From Rhodopseudomonas sp. (GTDB lineage Bacteria > Pseudomonadota > Alphaproteobacteria > Rhizobiales > Xanthobacteraceae), in assembly GCA_016124795.1 (NCBI GenBank), contig WGNB01000013.1, positions 29,054 through 93,053 on the forward strand: 64,000 nucleotides of DNA, read 5' to 3'. Both the position numbers and the translations under genes were made by a program. Below are positions 37,397 to 46,690 of this stretch, piece by piece (position 1 is the stretch's first letter; every line of letters starts with the position of its first letter). The notes beneath the pieces are model-generated. The model was given only the letters and a program-made list of their open reading frames with translations, had not been told where the DNA came from and ran no database searches.

Positions 37397-37630
37397 ATGC
37401 CGCGGAAAGTTCAAGTGATGAGTCGCTCCACAGCCACAATTTCGGAATCAACGGCAACCTTCCTGCCGCGCCCCTCATTCAGCCTGCGGGCCATTCTGGC
37501 AGGCTTCTGGCGGGCCCTCACCCGCGACGCAGTCCCCGCTTACAAGCCGGAACGCCATTACATGCGCGGTCCGGGACCGGCTTGGCAGGCCAAATACGGC
37601 CATCTGCCCAGCGACCGACCGCAGGGCTGA
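37397..37630 (+). CDS. Small basic hypothetical protein
   Basis: A 77-residue protein; ATG at 37397 or 37418. It has LRAILAGFWRALTRDAVPAY in the middle and ends in a basic Pro/Arg tail. I do not recognise it. Confidence 0.45.
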   Translation: MPRKVQVMSRSTATISESTATFLPRPSFSLRAILAGFWRALTRDAVPAYKPERHYMRGPGPAWQAKYGHLPSDRPQG

Positions 37631-37714
37631 CGCCTTTCCCCTTTCCTTTCGTCGCTCCTTGCCTAAGGTGCCTCACCTCCGGGCGATCCCGGCAGGTTCA
37701 GGGAGCTTTTGACA

Positions 37715-38671
37715 ATGATCCGCGCCGCCATTCTCGACGACTACCAGGACGTTGCTTTGAAACTTGCCGACTGGTCGGCGCTCGGCAAGGACGTCGAAAT
37801 CAAGGTATTCACCCAGCCCTTCGCCGGCGAGGCCGAAGCGATCAAGGCGCTCCAGGGCTTTGCTATCGTGGTCGGGATGCGCGAGCGCACGCCGTTCCCA
37901 CGCCGGGTCATCGAGGCTTTACCCGACCTCAAGCTGCTCATCACCACCGGCGCCAAGAACAACGCCTTCGACATCAAGGCGGCGGCCGAGCGCGGCGTCA
38001 CGGTCTGCGGCACCGGCGCGACCGGCAACCCGACCACCGGTATCGTCTTCGGCCTGATGCTGGAACTCACGCGGCATATCGGTTTTGAAAACGCCCGGAT
38101 GAAAGCCGGCGAGCCTTGGCAGGTCACGATCGGTCGAGATCTCGAAGGTCAAAGGCTCGGCATTGTCGGCCTCGGCAAACTCGGCCAGCGCGTCGCCAAG
38201 ATCGGCCAGGCATTCGGCATGAAGGTCGCGGCCTGGAGCCAGAACCTGACGCCGGAAAAGGCGGCGGAAGCCGGCGTCGATTACATGAGCCGGGAAGAAC
38301 TGTTCGCCCAGTCGGATTTCATCTCGATCCATCTGGTCCTTAGCGACCGGTCGCGCGGGCTGATCAACGCCGACGACCTCGGCCGCATGAATAAGACCTC
38401 CTACCTAATCAACACGGCGCGGGCGCCAATTGTCGACCAGGCGGCGCTACTGAGAGTGCTGCAGGACAAGAAGATCGCCGGCGCCGGCCTCGACGTATTC
38501 GAGGTCGAACCGCTGCCGGTCGACCACCCCTACCGCAAGCTCGACAATGTCGTCATCACGCCGCATCTCGGCTACGTCAGCGAACAGAACTATCGCAAGT
38601 ATTTCCCCGACATCGTCGAGGACATTCGAGCGTTTCTCGATGGCAAGCCGGTACGGGTGATTTCACCCTAG
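37715..38671 (+). CDS. D-2-hydroxyacid dehydrogenase family protein
   Basis: A 318-residue NAD-dependent dehydrogenase. I choose the ATG at 37715 with GGGAG nine bases upstream (an in-frame TTG at 37709 is too close). Features: GIVGLGKLGQRVAKIG (Rossmann), NTARAPIVDQAALL with the substrate Arg, DVFEVEPLPVDHPY with the Glu of the relay and VVITPHLGYVSEQN with the catalytic His. Broad family; substrates from phosphoglycerate to glyoxylate are possible. Confidence 0.9.
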   Translation: MIRAAILDDYQDVALKLADWSALGKDVEIKVFTQPFAGEAEAIKALQGFAIVVGMRERTPFPRRVIEALPDLKLLITTGAKNNAFDIKAAAERGVTVCGTGATGNPTTGIVFGLMLELTRHIGFENARMKAGEPWQVTIGRDLEGQRLGIVGLGKLGQRVAKIGQAFGMKVAAWSQNLTPEKAAEAGVDYMSREELFAQSDFISIHLVLSDRSRGLINADDLGRMNKTSYLINTARAPIVDQAALLRVLQDKKIAGAGLDVFEVEPLPVDHPYRKLDNVVITPHLGYVSEQNYRKYFPDIVEDIRAFLDGKPVRVISP

Positions 38672-38953
38672 CCACATCGCGTTAATGCAGCCGACGAACG
38701 ACCGCCGCGCAACAAGAACGCCATGACGGCATTGCGCGGCGGTCACGGCACGACGTCTGGCCAAGCTGGCCTTCGATAAAGCCGAATTTCAAGGGCGCGA
38801 GCGCGCCGCCGAACGCATCATAGAATTCAATTTTAGTCGACCTATCGACATTAGGATTAAGCGAGCATTCCCGTGGGCAAGCGCACATAGCGGCTTCATA
38901 ATACCGATCTGTGACACCACAGTGCACCCGTCCTCATCGAACGGGAGCAGATC
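38672..38953. other. Gene-free gap
   Basis: A 282-base interval before the EAL protein. No clear frame. A short direct ACGAACGACCGCCGCGCAAC tract lies at 38690 but no recurrent repeat. Confidence 0.35.
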
Positions 38954-40162
38954 ATGGAACCTCAGCGGGTATCGGAAGCGCATGTCGTCACGCCGCCTTT
39001 CGGGCGCCGCAGAATTGCACCGCGCGTCTGCATCGCCGACGGCAAACCGCATATCCGGCATTTCTTGCGCGAAGCGCTCGAAGACCTCGGTTTCATCACC
39101 AGCGAATGCGATCGAATCGACGGCCTGGCGGCGATCGTGGCCGATCAGGATCTTTTCGTACTAGGCTTGTCGTCCGGCGGATTTGCCTGCAAGGCCACGC
39201 TGGAGGCCCTTAGCAATGTGAACTATGCCGGCAAAGTGCTGATATTCGGCACTCCCACATCGCTGATGGCAACTGCCATGCTGTCGATCGGCGACAAGCT
39301 CGGCCTGGCCATGCTGCCTCTATTGCCGACGCCGTTTAACGACAAGGATTTGCGCGATCGGGTCGCGGCCTTGCAGCCGAAAGCGGCCCCGCCCCATCCA
39401 CCGGTCGATGTCGCCGAAGCGCTGCACGCCAATTGGCTTGAGCTTTGGTATCAGCCGAAGATCGAGGTCAGGTCACTGACACTCAGCGGCGCCGAAGCGC
39501 TAATCCGCATGCGCCATCCGAGCTGGGGCATCGTCCCGCCCGCCCAGTTCATCCCCGATGCGGACGACCCGCATTTCAGTTCCTTGTCGGCCTTCGTCAT
39601 GACGCGGGCGGCGGAGGATTGGCTTCACTTCATCGCCGAATACGGCAATATCGAATTGGCAATCAATCTTCCGGCGACCTTCTTTCAGCGCGCGACGGCG
39701 ATACAAGACCTCGCCCAGTGCATGCCTCGGCATCCGGCCTTCGAGGGAATGATCGTCGAGATCAATGGCCACGATCTGGCGCAGCAGTTGCCATTGGTCA
39801 AGCAGGCGGCGCGACAACTCCGGATGCTGAATATCGGCGTTTCGATCGACGATCTCGGCGCCGACTGGCCCATGCTGATGGAGATCGACGACTTTCCTTT
39901 CGTCGAAATCAAGGTCGCACAAAACTTCGTCACAGGCTCGACCGACAACCCATTGAAGCAAACCATGTGCCGACGCATTCTGGCACTGGCCGACAGCTTC
40001 GGCGCGCGCACGGTCGCCAAAGGCGTCGAAACCCGAGCCGACTTTCTGTCGGCCCGCGACATGGGGTTCGACGTCATTCAGGGTTACTTCTTCGCCAAAC
40101 CGATGGAACCCCGGAAATTCGCCCGCCGCGTCCTTGGCCGCCCGGTGACGATGCCGAACTGA
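38954..40162 (+). CDS. Degenerate EAL-domain protein with receiver-like N-terminus
   Basis: A 402-residue protein. Residues 20-135 look like a receiver-type alpha/beta domain but the phospho-acceptor Asp is unclear (FVLGLSSGGF replaces the usual D). The EAL domain keeps LSGAEALIRM, INLP, IVEINGHD and SIDDLGADW. Two positions deviate: VEIKVAQNFV where KID is expected, and AKGVET for AEGVET. QGYFFAKP is kept. The lost acidic residues make cyclic di-GMP hydrolysis doubtful; a binding or scaffolding role is likelier. Start at 38954 with GGAG upstream. Confidence 0.8.
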   Translation: MEPQRVSEAHVVTPPFGRRRIAPRVCIADGKPHIRHFLREALEDLGFITSECDRIDGLAAIVADQDLFVLGLSSGGFACKATLEALSNVNYAGKVLIFGTPTSLMATAMLSIGDKLGLAMLPLLPTPFNDKDLRDRVAALQPKAAPPHPPVDVAEALHANWLELWYQPKIEVRSLTLSGAEALIRMRHPSWGIVPPAQFIPDADDPHFSSLSAFVMTRAAEDWLHFIAEYGNIELAINLPATFFQRATAIQDLAQCMPRHPAFEGMIVEINGHDLAQQLPLVKQAARQLRMLNIGVSIDDLGADWPMLMEIDDFPFVEIKVAQNFVTGSTDNPLKQTMCRRILALADSFGARTVAKGVETRADFLSARDMGFDVIQGYFFAKPMEPRKFARRVLGRPVTMPN

Positions 40163-40186
40163 ACGCAGCATCACCGGCAACCGCGG

Positions 40187-41137
40187 CTAAAGCTTCAATA
40201 GCTTGGCCGCGTTATTGTAGGCGACATCCTCGCGCAACGAATTGTCGATCTCGACCTGATCCAGCCAGTGTCCGGCTTCGGCGGCATCCTCGAACGGATA
40301 ATCGGCCGCGAACATCACATGATCGCGACCAAGCGCGTCGAGCGAGCAGCGCAGCGGCGGGCCGTCGCACATACCCGACGTCGTCACGAAGACATTGCGA
40401 CGAATATATTCGGACGGCTTCATCGGCAGCTTGAAACCCTGGAATTCGGCGCGGCTATCGAGACGCCACAACAAGAACGGGATAGACTCGCCGAGATGGC
40501 CGAGCATCAGCTTGACGTTCGGGTAACGCTCAAAAATGCCGGCGACGATCAAACGCATCGCATGTGAGCCGGTCTCGACGCCCCATCCCCACATCGGACG
40601 CGCCAGCACCGGAAATCCTTCGACCGCCTTAAGCGGCTCGACCGGATCGGCCGGGTGAATATAGACGGCGGCACCGAGCGCATTAGCCCGCTCCCAGAAC
40701 GGCGCCAGCACCGGATGATCGAGATATTGGCCATGGGTATGGCCGTTGATCATGGCGCCGCAGAATTTGAGATCGCGCAGGCAACGCTCGAGTTCGTCAG
40801 CCGCGCCTTTGGGCTCCTGCATAGCCAGATGGGCAAAGCCGGAATAGCGGTCGGGGCGGCGGGCAATCTCCGCGGCCAGGTCGTCATTGGCCTCGCGCGC
40901 TTTACGGGTCGCGGTCGCGACATCACGTTCGGCCTGCACGCCGGGCCCGGCGACCGATAACACGCTGCGCGCGATGCCGGCGCGGTCCATGTTGTCGAGG
41001 CGCATGTTGCCGTAATCGGTGAGCTTCTTGAAGAAATTCTCCGTCAGCGCCGGCGGCACGCTGGTCATGGTCGGACGCCAGTAATCGATCATCCCCGGCG
41101 TCAGAACGTGTTCTTCGAGCGCGATTTTCTTGACCAT
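40187..41137 (-). CDS. Amidohydrolase of the decarboxylase type (gamma-resorcylate decarboxylase-like)
   Basis: A 316-residue TIM-barrel metalloenzyme. The N-terminus ALEEHVLTPG carries the E-x-H metal site of aromatic decarboxylases (2,6-dihydroxybenzoate, 2,3-dihydroxybenzoate types). Others: GAMINGHTHGQYLD, AAVYIHPADPVEP with the ligand His, LMLGHLGESIPFLLWRLDSR, and VMFAADYPFED with the catalytic Asp. It probably decarboxylates a hydroxylated aromatic acid, non-oxidatively. It is divergent from the IclR gene and may be its target. Confidence 0.82.
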   Translation of the reverse strand: MVKKIALEEHVLTPGMIDYWRPTMTSVPPALTENFFKKLTDYGNMRLDNMDRAGIARSVLSVAGPGVQAERDVATATRKAREANDDLAAEIARRPDRYSGFAHLAMQEPKGAADELERCLRDLKFCGAMINGHTHGQYLDHPVLAPFWERANALGAAVYIHPADPVEPLKAVEGFPVLARPMWGWGVETGSHAMRLIVAGIFERYPNVKLMLGHLGESIPFLLWRLDSRAEFQGFKLPMKPSEYIRRNVFVTTSGMCDGPPLRCSLDALGRDHVMFAADYPFEDAAEAGHWLDQVEIDNSLREDVAYNNAAKLLKL

Positions 41138-41214
41138 GCGTTTCCCCTTGCCTGGACCGGCCGGTGAGGTTGCCCACCGCCGCCAAAGATTCTTCTTCCC
41201 TCTGTATCAGATAT

Positions 41215-41231
41215 TGGGTTATTGTTACCCA
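41215..41231. promoter_or_regulatory. Candidate IclR operator
   Basis: TGGGTTATTGTTACCCA, an imperfect palindrome with TGGGT/ACCCA ends, in the 170-base gap between the divergent amidohydrolase and IclR genes. Confidence 0.4.
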
Positions 41232-41307
41232 CGATGCAAGTCGGCAGAGACCGGCGAAGCGTCGCGGGTCGAAATGCTGCAAGTCAAAGTTGAGGGTATC
41301 GCGTCTC

Positions 41308-42078
41308 ATGAACCGCCTCGTCACCAACGACAAAAGTCAGGTGCAGGTGATTGCGCGCGCCGCCGCGATCCTGCGGGCGCTTGAGGACGAAAACACCGGC
41401 CTGAGCCTGGGCCAGATCGCTCAACGGGTAAATCTGGCGCGCTCCACCGTGCAGCGCATCGTCGCCGCGCTCGAAACCGAAAAACTGGTGATCGCAGCGA
41501 CCCCGAACGGCCGGGTGCGGCTCGGCCCCACCATCTTGCGGCTGGCAGCCTCCGTTCGCAGCGACTTCATTTCGCTGGCGCGGCCTTATCTGGAACGTCT
41601 GTCGGCCGAGCTTGAGGAAACCGTCGACCTGTCGACGGTGAAGAAAGACCATCTGGTCTTCATCGATCAGGCGGTCAGCGGCCACCGGCTGCGCACCGTG
41701 TCGGCGGTCGGCGAAACCTTCCCGCTGCATTGCACCGCCAATGGCAAAGCCTATCTGGCGCAACTGACCGACGCCGCCATCGAGGCGCTGATCGGCAATA
41801 CCTATGTGTCCTGCACCCCGAAAACCCTGACGCGTCTCGATGCGCTATTGGCCGACCTGAAATCGGTCCGCGCGACCGGCGTCGCCTTCGACCGCGAGGA
41901 ACACACACTCGGCATCTGCGCCGCCGGCGTCGCCATGCACGATCCGCTCGGCAATGCGGTCGCGATCTCGGTGCCGGTGCCGATCCATCGTTTCATCAAC
42001 CGTCAGGCGTTGATCGCCGAACGGTTGCTCGCCACCAAACACGCGCTCGAAGCGCACATGCATTCCGCCGCCGCCTGA
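41308..42078 (+). CDS. IclR-family transcriptional regulator
   Basis: A 256-residue regulator with ATG at 41308. The winged helix has AAAILRALEDENTGLSLGQI AQRVNLARSTVQRIV as its helix-turn-helix. The effector domain is canonical (SVRSDFISLARPYLERLSAE, FPLHCTANGKAYLA, ATGVAFDREEHTLGICAAGV). It probably controls the plus-strand catabolic cluster and the divergent amidohydrolase. Confidence 0.9.
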   Translation: MNRLVTNDKSQVQVIARAAAILRALEDENTGLSLGQIAQRVNLARSTVQRIVAALETEKLVIAATPNGRVRLGPTILRLAASVRSDFISLARPYLERLSAELEETVDLSTVKKDHLVFIDQAVSGHRLRTVSAVGETFPLHCTANGKAYLAQLTDAAIEALIGNTYVSCTPKTLTRLDALLADLKSVRATGVAFDREEHTLGICAAGVAMHDPLGNAVAISVPVPIHRFINRQALIAERLLATKHALEAHMHSAAA

Positions 42079-42140
42079 TCGGCGGCCCCTATCCGTAACC
42101 GAACGCAACCAACAACAGAAACCATAACAAGGAGAGCGCC

Positions 42141-42983
42141 GTGACCATCAAAATTCGCGGTATCGATTTCGAAGAAAACACCAACAACAGCATGGGGCTG
42201 GAATTCGTCAATCTGTCCCATCGTTTCGGTTATCAGTCGCCGAACTGGCCCTATTTCGAAGACGTCAAGATCGAGCGCATCCATTACATGGCGAAGTCCG
42301 GCGTGCTGTCGCAGCGCATCACCACGTCGATGCACAACACCACGCACATCGACGCGCCGGCCCACGTCGTCCAGGGCACGCCGTTCATCGACGAAGTCCC
42401 GCTGCCGCACTTCTTTGGTTCGGGTATCGTGGTCTCGATCCCGAAGAAGAAGTGGGAACAGATCACCTATGACGATCTCGAAAAGGCCGCCGGCAAGATC
42501 GTGCGGCCGCGTGACGTCGTGATCGTCAATACCGGCTGGCATCATCAATACGAAGATTCGGAAGACTATTTCTGCAAATGCCCAGGCTTCGTGCCGTCGG
42601 CCGGCAAATGGTTCGTCGAGAAGAAGGTCAAGGTCGTCGGTCACGACACCCAGGCCAACGACCACCCGCTCGCGACCGCCATCGGCCCGCACCGCAACGG
42701 CCCCCTGCATCCGCATCTCGCCGCCGAATACAAGGAATGGTCCGGCGGTCGCGACTGGAAGGACGACTTCCCGGAATGGGAACCGGTGCACCGCATCCTG
42801 TTCAATAACGGTATCATGGGCATCGAAAATGTCGGCGGCGACCTCGACAAGGTCACCGGCAAGCGCGTCACCTTTGCCTACTTCCCGTGGAACTGGGATC
42901 GCGGCGATGGCTGCATCGTGCGCCTGGTTGCGATCACCGATCCAAGCGGCAACTACCGCATCGAGAAGGGGGAGAAGTTCTGA
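42141..42983 (+). CDS. Cyclase-family metal-dependent hydrolase
   Basis: A 280-residue member of the PF04199 cyclase/kynurenine-formamidase-like fold. The metal motif HNTTHIDAPAHVVQG fits HxxTHxDxPxH. Other members open lactams, lactones or N-formyl bonds (isatin hydrolase, kynurenine formamidase). AAGGAG lies upstream. Its stop overlaps the cupin start (TGATG), so coupling is tight. It is the first structural gene after the IclR regulator. Confidence 0.85.
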   Translation: MTIKIRGIDFEENTNNSMGLEFVNLSHRFGYQSPNWPYFEDVKIERIHYMAKSGVLSQRITTSMHNTTHIDAPAHVVQGTPFIDEVPLPHFFGSGIVVSIPKKKWEQITYDDLEKAAGKIVRPRDVVIVNTGWHHQYEDSEDYFCKCPGFVPSAGKWFVEKKVKVVGHDTQANDHPLATAIGPHRNGPLHPHLAAEYKEWSGGRDWKDDFPEWEPVHRILFNNGIMGIENVGGDLDKVTGKRVTFAYFPWNWDRGDGCIVRLVAITDPSGNYRIEKGEKF

Positions 42984-43324
42984 TGCACGTTAAACGCTTC
43001 GCCGACGCCAAGCCCTATGACGCTCCGAACCACCGCGGCTATTCCTCGTTGCGCCTGTTCGGCGCGGAAGCCGGCGGCACCAAAGGCATCGTCTTCGGCT
43101 ATTCGCACTTCCTGCCCGGCGGCGGCGCCGGGCCGGACGCCTCGCCGCCCGAGAAAGTCTATTTCGTCCTGTCCGGCGAATTGACCGTCATCGTCGACGG
43201 CAAGGAAACCGTGCTGAAGGCGAACGACAGCTGCGTCATCGAACCGAACGAAACCCGCGAGATCATCAATCGCGGCAACGAGGTCTGTTCGATCGTCGTC
43301 GCGGTGGCGATGCCGCCGAAATAA
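42983..43324 (+). CDS. Cupin-domain protein
   Basis: A 113-residue single-domain cupin. GGGAGPDASPPEKVYFVLSG ELTVIVDG and NDSCVIEPNETREIINRGNE form the two cupin motifs. Metal ligands are partly missing (no His pair in the first motif), so it may bind a small ligand rather than catalyse. Overlaps the cyclase gene by one base. Confidence 0.8.
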   Translation: MHVKRFADAKPYDAPNHRGYSSLRLFGAEAGGTKGIVFGYSHFLPGGGAGPDASPPEKVYFVLSGELTVIVDGKETVLKANDSCVIEPNETREIINRGNEVCSIVVAVAMPPK

Positions 43325-43364
43325 CGGGCCATCAGGCCCGTCATCGCCGGGCCTGACCGGCGAT
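43324..43364 (+). terminator. Double hairpin after cupin gene
   Basis: ACGGGCC-ATCA-GGCCCGT and ATCGCCGG-GCCTGA-CCGGCGAT follow the stop codon directly. A partial terminator or mRNA-stabilising structure is possible. Confidence 0.4.
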
Positions 43365-43394
43365 CTCGCGCCTCACCACAGAGCCCACCTAAGC

Positions 43395-43419
43395 GATGGC
43401 CGGGTCAATCCCGGCCATC
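43395..43419. repeat. Short intergenic hairpin, CATGGCCGGG family
   Basis: GATGGCCGGG-TCAAT-CCCGGCCATC. Matches the elements at 12793 and 22446. Confidence 0.6.
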
Positions 43420-43450
43420 ACGGAAAAGAAAATCGTTGGGAGGACGCACA

Positions 43451-44254
43451 ATGTCCGAAGCATTCCTGAAAAATCCAGTCGGCCTGTTCGACGTGAAAGG
43501 CAAAACCGCCATTGTCACCGGCGCGTCCGGCGCCTTTGGGTCGCTGGCGGCGAAGATCCTGGCCGGCGCCGGCGCCAACGTGGTGCTGGCGGCGAGCAAG
43601 GAAGACGAACTCAAGAAAGTCGCTACCGAATGCGAAGCGCTCGGCGGCAAGGCGACCGTGATCGCGCTGCGCCCCTCGTCGGAAGAAAACTGCGACAAGA
43701 TCGTGCAGACGGCGCTCGACAAGTTCGGCAGCGTCGACATCCTCGTCGTCGCCTCGGGCCTCAACAAGGTGCAGAAGATCGTCGAGCAGAAATACGAAGA
43801 CTTCCTCGATGTCATGGATGCCAACGTCAATCAGTCCTGGCTGATGGCGCGCGCCGCGGGCCGGCAGATGCTCAAGCAAGGCAAAGGCGGCAAGGTGATC
43901 CTCACCTCGTCGGCACGCGGTCTGCTCGGTCATCCGGCCGGCTATACCGCCTATTGCGCCTCGAAGTCGGCGGTCGACGGCATCACCAAAGCGCTCGGCT
44001 GCGAATGGGGCAGCACCGGCATCACGGTGAATGCGCTGGGACCGACCGTCTTCCGCTCGCCGCTCACGGCGTGGATGTACGAAGACACCGATCAGGCCAA
44101 GGCCGTGCGCACCGGCTTCCTGGCCCGCGTGCCGAAGGGGCGTCTGGGCGAACCGGAGGATCTGGCGGGGCCGTTGTTGTTCCTGGCGTCGAAGGCATCG
44201 GACTTCTACACCGGTCATATCCTTTACGCCGACGGCGGCTATACGGCGGGATAA
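43451..44254 (+). CDS. SDR-family oxidoreductase
   Basis: A 267-residue classical short-chain dehydrogenase. TGASGAFG is the nucleotide loop, and SSARGLLGHPAGYTAYCASK gives the Ser/Tyr/Lys catalytic set. The C-terminus GHILYADGGYTAG is typical. Start at 43451 with GGGAGGA upstream. The 3-hydroxyacyl-CoA dehydrogenase gene follows after 3 bases, so they form an operon. Confidence 0.9.
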   Translation: MSEAFLKNPVGLFDVKGKTAIVTGASGAFGSLAAKILAGAGANVVLAASKEDELKKVATECEALGGKATVIALRPSSEENCDKIVQTALDKFGSVDILVVASGLNKVQKIVEQKYEDFLDVMDANVNQSWLMARAAGRQMLKQGKGGKVILTSSARGLLGHPAGYTAYCASKSAVDGITKALGCEWGSTGITVNALGPTVFRSPLTAWMYEDTDQAKAVRTGFLARVPKGRLGEPEDLAGPLLFLASKASDFYTGHILYADGGYTAG

Positions 44255-44257
44255 GTC

Positions 44258-45166
44258 ATGAGCAAAGCGCGTATCTCCGTCATCGGCGCCGGCCTGATGG
44301 GCCACGGCATCGCGCAAGTCTTCGCGCTGGCCGGGCACGACGTGACGATCTATGACGCCTTTCCGGGCTCGCTCGAGACCGTCAAGGCCCGCATTCTCGC
44401 CAACCTGAAAGACCTCGGCGACGACGAAAGCGCCGTCGCCCGGGTCACCCCGCAGGCCGATCTGGCGCTGGCCGTGCGCGACGCCGATTACGTTGTCGAG
44501 GCCGTGCTGGAGGATATGGCGCTCAAGCAGAAGCTGTTCGCCGAGATCGAACAGCACGTCCGGCCGGATACGATTCTCGCCAGCAATACCTCGGTGATGC
44601 CGATCACCGAGATCATGAAGGACCTCAAACACCGCGAACGCGCGCTTGGCACCCACTGGTGGAATCCGCCCTTCCTGGTGCCGCTGGTCGAAGTCATCGA
44701 GACGCAATGGACCAGCCCGTCCGCCGTCGACTTCACGATGAAGCTGCATGCCGACGCCGGGAAAAAGCCGGCACACGTCAAGAAAGACGTACCCGGCTTT
44801 ATCGGCAATCGGCTGCAACATGCCCTGTGGCGCGAGGCCATTTCACTGGTCGAGCATGGCATATGCGACGCCGAAACCGTCGACAGCGTCATCAAGGCGG
44901 CCTTTGGCCGGCGCCTGGCGGTTCTCGGCCCCCTGGAAAACGCCGACATGGTCGGCACCGACCTGACGCTGGCGATCCACAATACGGTACTCGCCGACAT
45001 CGACAGCCGTCCGGGCCCGTCGCCATATTTGGAAAAACTGGTGAAAGACGGCAAACTCGGTTTCAAGAGTGGCGAAGGCTTTCGCAAGTGGAGCCCTGAG
45101 CAGCAGGCGGCTTTGCGATCGAAGGTCCTGCAACACTTGAAAAAGGCCCGCGCGAACGACGTATAA
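44258..45166 (+). CDS. 3-hydroxyacyl-CoA dehydrogenase family protein
   Basis: A 302-residue enzyme with the FadB-N fold. VIGAGLMGHGIAQVFALAGH is the NAD loop; ILASNTSVMPITEI and GTHWWNPPFLVPLVEVI include the catalytic His; VPGFIGNRLQHALWREA opens the C-terminal domain. It is single-domain (no crotonase part). It would oxidise a 3-hydroxyacyl intermediate in the pathway of this operon. Confidence 0.9.
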   Translation: MSKARISVIGAGLMGHGIAQVFALAGHDVTIYDAFPGSLETVKARILANLKDLGDDESAVARVTPQADLALAVRDADYVVEAVLEDMALKQKLFAEIEQHVRPDTILASNTSVMPITEIMKDLKHRERALGTHWWNPPFLVPLVEVIETQWTSPSAVDFTMKLHADAGKKPAHVKKDVPGFIGNRLQHALWREAISLVEHGICDAETVDSVIKAAFGRRLAVLGPLENADMVGTDLTLAIHNTVLADIDSRPGPSPYLEKLVKDGKLGFKSGEGFRKWSPEQQAALRSKVLQHLKKARANDV

Positions 45167-45274
45167 AAGCGGACGACGTAAAAAGCTGTGCGACCGGACT
45201 TAACCGACCCTCGCAAAGAGGGCGGATTCGACGAACGATAAAAACACGAATTTGGAAACACGAGGGAGGAAGCA

Positions 45275-46552
45275 ATGACGGACAAGAAAACGATTTCTCG
45301 CCGTACCGTGGTCAAGACCGGCCTGGGCGCCATCGCCGCGCCGGCGATGTTCGGCATGTTGCCGGCGCAGGCCGCCGACAACGTCATCCGCATCGGACAC
45401 GTCAGCCCACGGACCGGACCGCTCGCCGGCTTCGGCGAAGCCGACACCTTCATCGTCGATCAGGTCCGCGCCATTCTCGGCAAAGGCCTCAGCAATGGCG
45501 GCAAGACCTACAAGGTCGAAATCATCACCAAGGATTCGCAATCGAGCGCCAGCCGCGCTTCGGAAGTCGCCTCCGAGCTGATCCTGTCCGACAAGGTCAA
45601 CCTGCTGGTCGGTTCCGGCACGCCCGACACCACCAACCCGATTTCGGACCAGGCCGAAGTCAACGAGGTGCCTTGCATCACCACCAACTGTCCGTGGCAG
45701 CCTTATTTCTTCGGCCGCAAGGGCGATCCGGCCAAGGGCTTCACCTGGACCTATCACTTCTTCTGGGGCCTCGAGGACGTCATCGGCGCCTTCCTCGCGC
45801 TGTGGGACGAAGTGCCGAACAACAAGGTGATCGGCGGCCTGTTCCCGAACGACGCCGACGGCAATGCCTGGGGCGACCCGGTGCGCGGCGTGGTGCCGGC
45901 TTACACCAAGGCCGGCTACAAGGTCATCGATCCCGGCCGCTACCAGCCGATGAACAACGACTTCACCTCGCAGATCTCCGCCTTCAAAGCGGCCGGCTGC
46001 GAGATCGTTACCGGCGTGATGATCCCGCCGGATTTCGCCACCTTCTGGTCGCAGGCCGCGCAGCAAGGCTTCAAGCCGAAGATCGTCACCATCGGCAAGG
46101 CCCTGTTGTTCCCCTCCGCCATCGATGCGCTCGGCGAACGCGGCAACGGTCTGTCGAGCGAAATCTGGTGGTCGCCGAACCATCCGTTCAAGTCGGGCCT
46201 GACCGGCCAGAGCTGCCAGGCGCTGGCCGATGCCTATACCAAGGCTTCGGGCAAACCGTGGACGCAGCCGATCGGCTTCCAGCACGCGCTGTTTGAAGTG
46301 GCCATCGACGTGCTCAAGCGTACCAAGAAACTCGATGACCCGAAGTCGATTTTGGCGGCAATCACCTCGACCGACTACAAATCGATCGTCGGCCCGATCA
46401 ACTGGAACGGCAAGCCGGTCAAGAACGTGACCAAGACGCCACTGGTCGGCGGCCAATGGCAACGCAAGGACGGCAAGTTCCACCTGGTCATCACCGAGAA
46501 CAAGACCGCGCCGGCAATTCCGACCGCCGGCAAGTTGATGCCTCTGTCGTAA
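45275..46552 (+). CDS. Branched-chain-type ABC transporter substrate-binding protein
   Basis: A 425-residue periplasmic protein with a twin-arginine-type leader (SRRTVVKTGLGAIAAPAMFG). The mature part has IRIGHVSPRTGPLAGFGEAD, then SASRASEVASELILSDKVNL and CITTNCPWQPYFFGRKG, all typical of Peripla_BP_6 proteins. GAGGGAGGAAG lies upstream. It feeds the LivFGHM genes downstream. Ligand unknown; possibly the acid or amide processed by the flanking enzymes. Confidence 0.88.
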   Translation: MTDKKTISRRTVVKTGLGAIAAPAMFGMLPAQAADNVIRIGHVSPRTGPLAGFGEADTFIVDQVRAILGKGLSNGGKTYKVEIITKDSQSSASRASEVASELILSDKVNLLVGSGTPDTTNPISDQAEVNEVPCITTNCPWQPYFFGRKGDPAKGFTWTYHFFWGLEDVIGAFLALWDEVPNNKVIGGLFPNDADGNAWGDPVRGVVPAYTKAGYKVIDPGRYQPMNNDFTSQISAFKAAGCEIVTGVMIPPDFATFWSQAAQQGFKPKIVTIGKALLFPSAIDALGERGNGLSSEIWWSPNHPFKSGLTGQSCQALADAYTKASGKPWTQPIGFQHALFEVAIDVLKRTKKLDDPKSILAAITSTDYKSIVGPINWNGKPVKNVTKTPLVGGQWQRKDGKFHLVITENKTAPAIPTAGKLMPLS

Positions 46553-46567
46553 GACTCCTTGCCCGTC

Positions 46568-46655
46568 GCCCGTCGGGCTTCGGCGCTTGCGCCGAGCCTC
46601 GACGGGCGAAGGGCCGTTCATCCTTCGCGGCTCGCTTCGCCCGCACCTCAGGATG
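46568..46655. repeat. Intergenic nested inverted repeat
   Basis: GCCCGTCG...CGACGGGC with inner CGGCGC-TTG-GCGCCG at 46568-46607, then TCATCCTTCG...CAGGATGACG to 46655. It separates the binding-protein gene from livG and may attenuate read-through. Confidence 0.6.
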
Positions 46656-46690
46656 ACGGAGAAAAGCTGACGCGGTTCAAAGGCTGCCCC

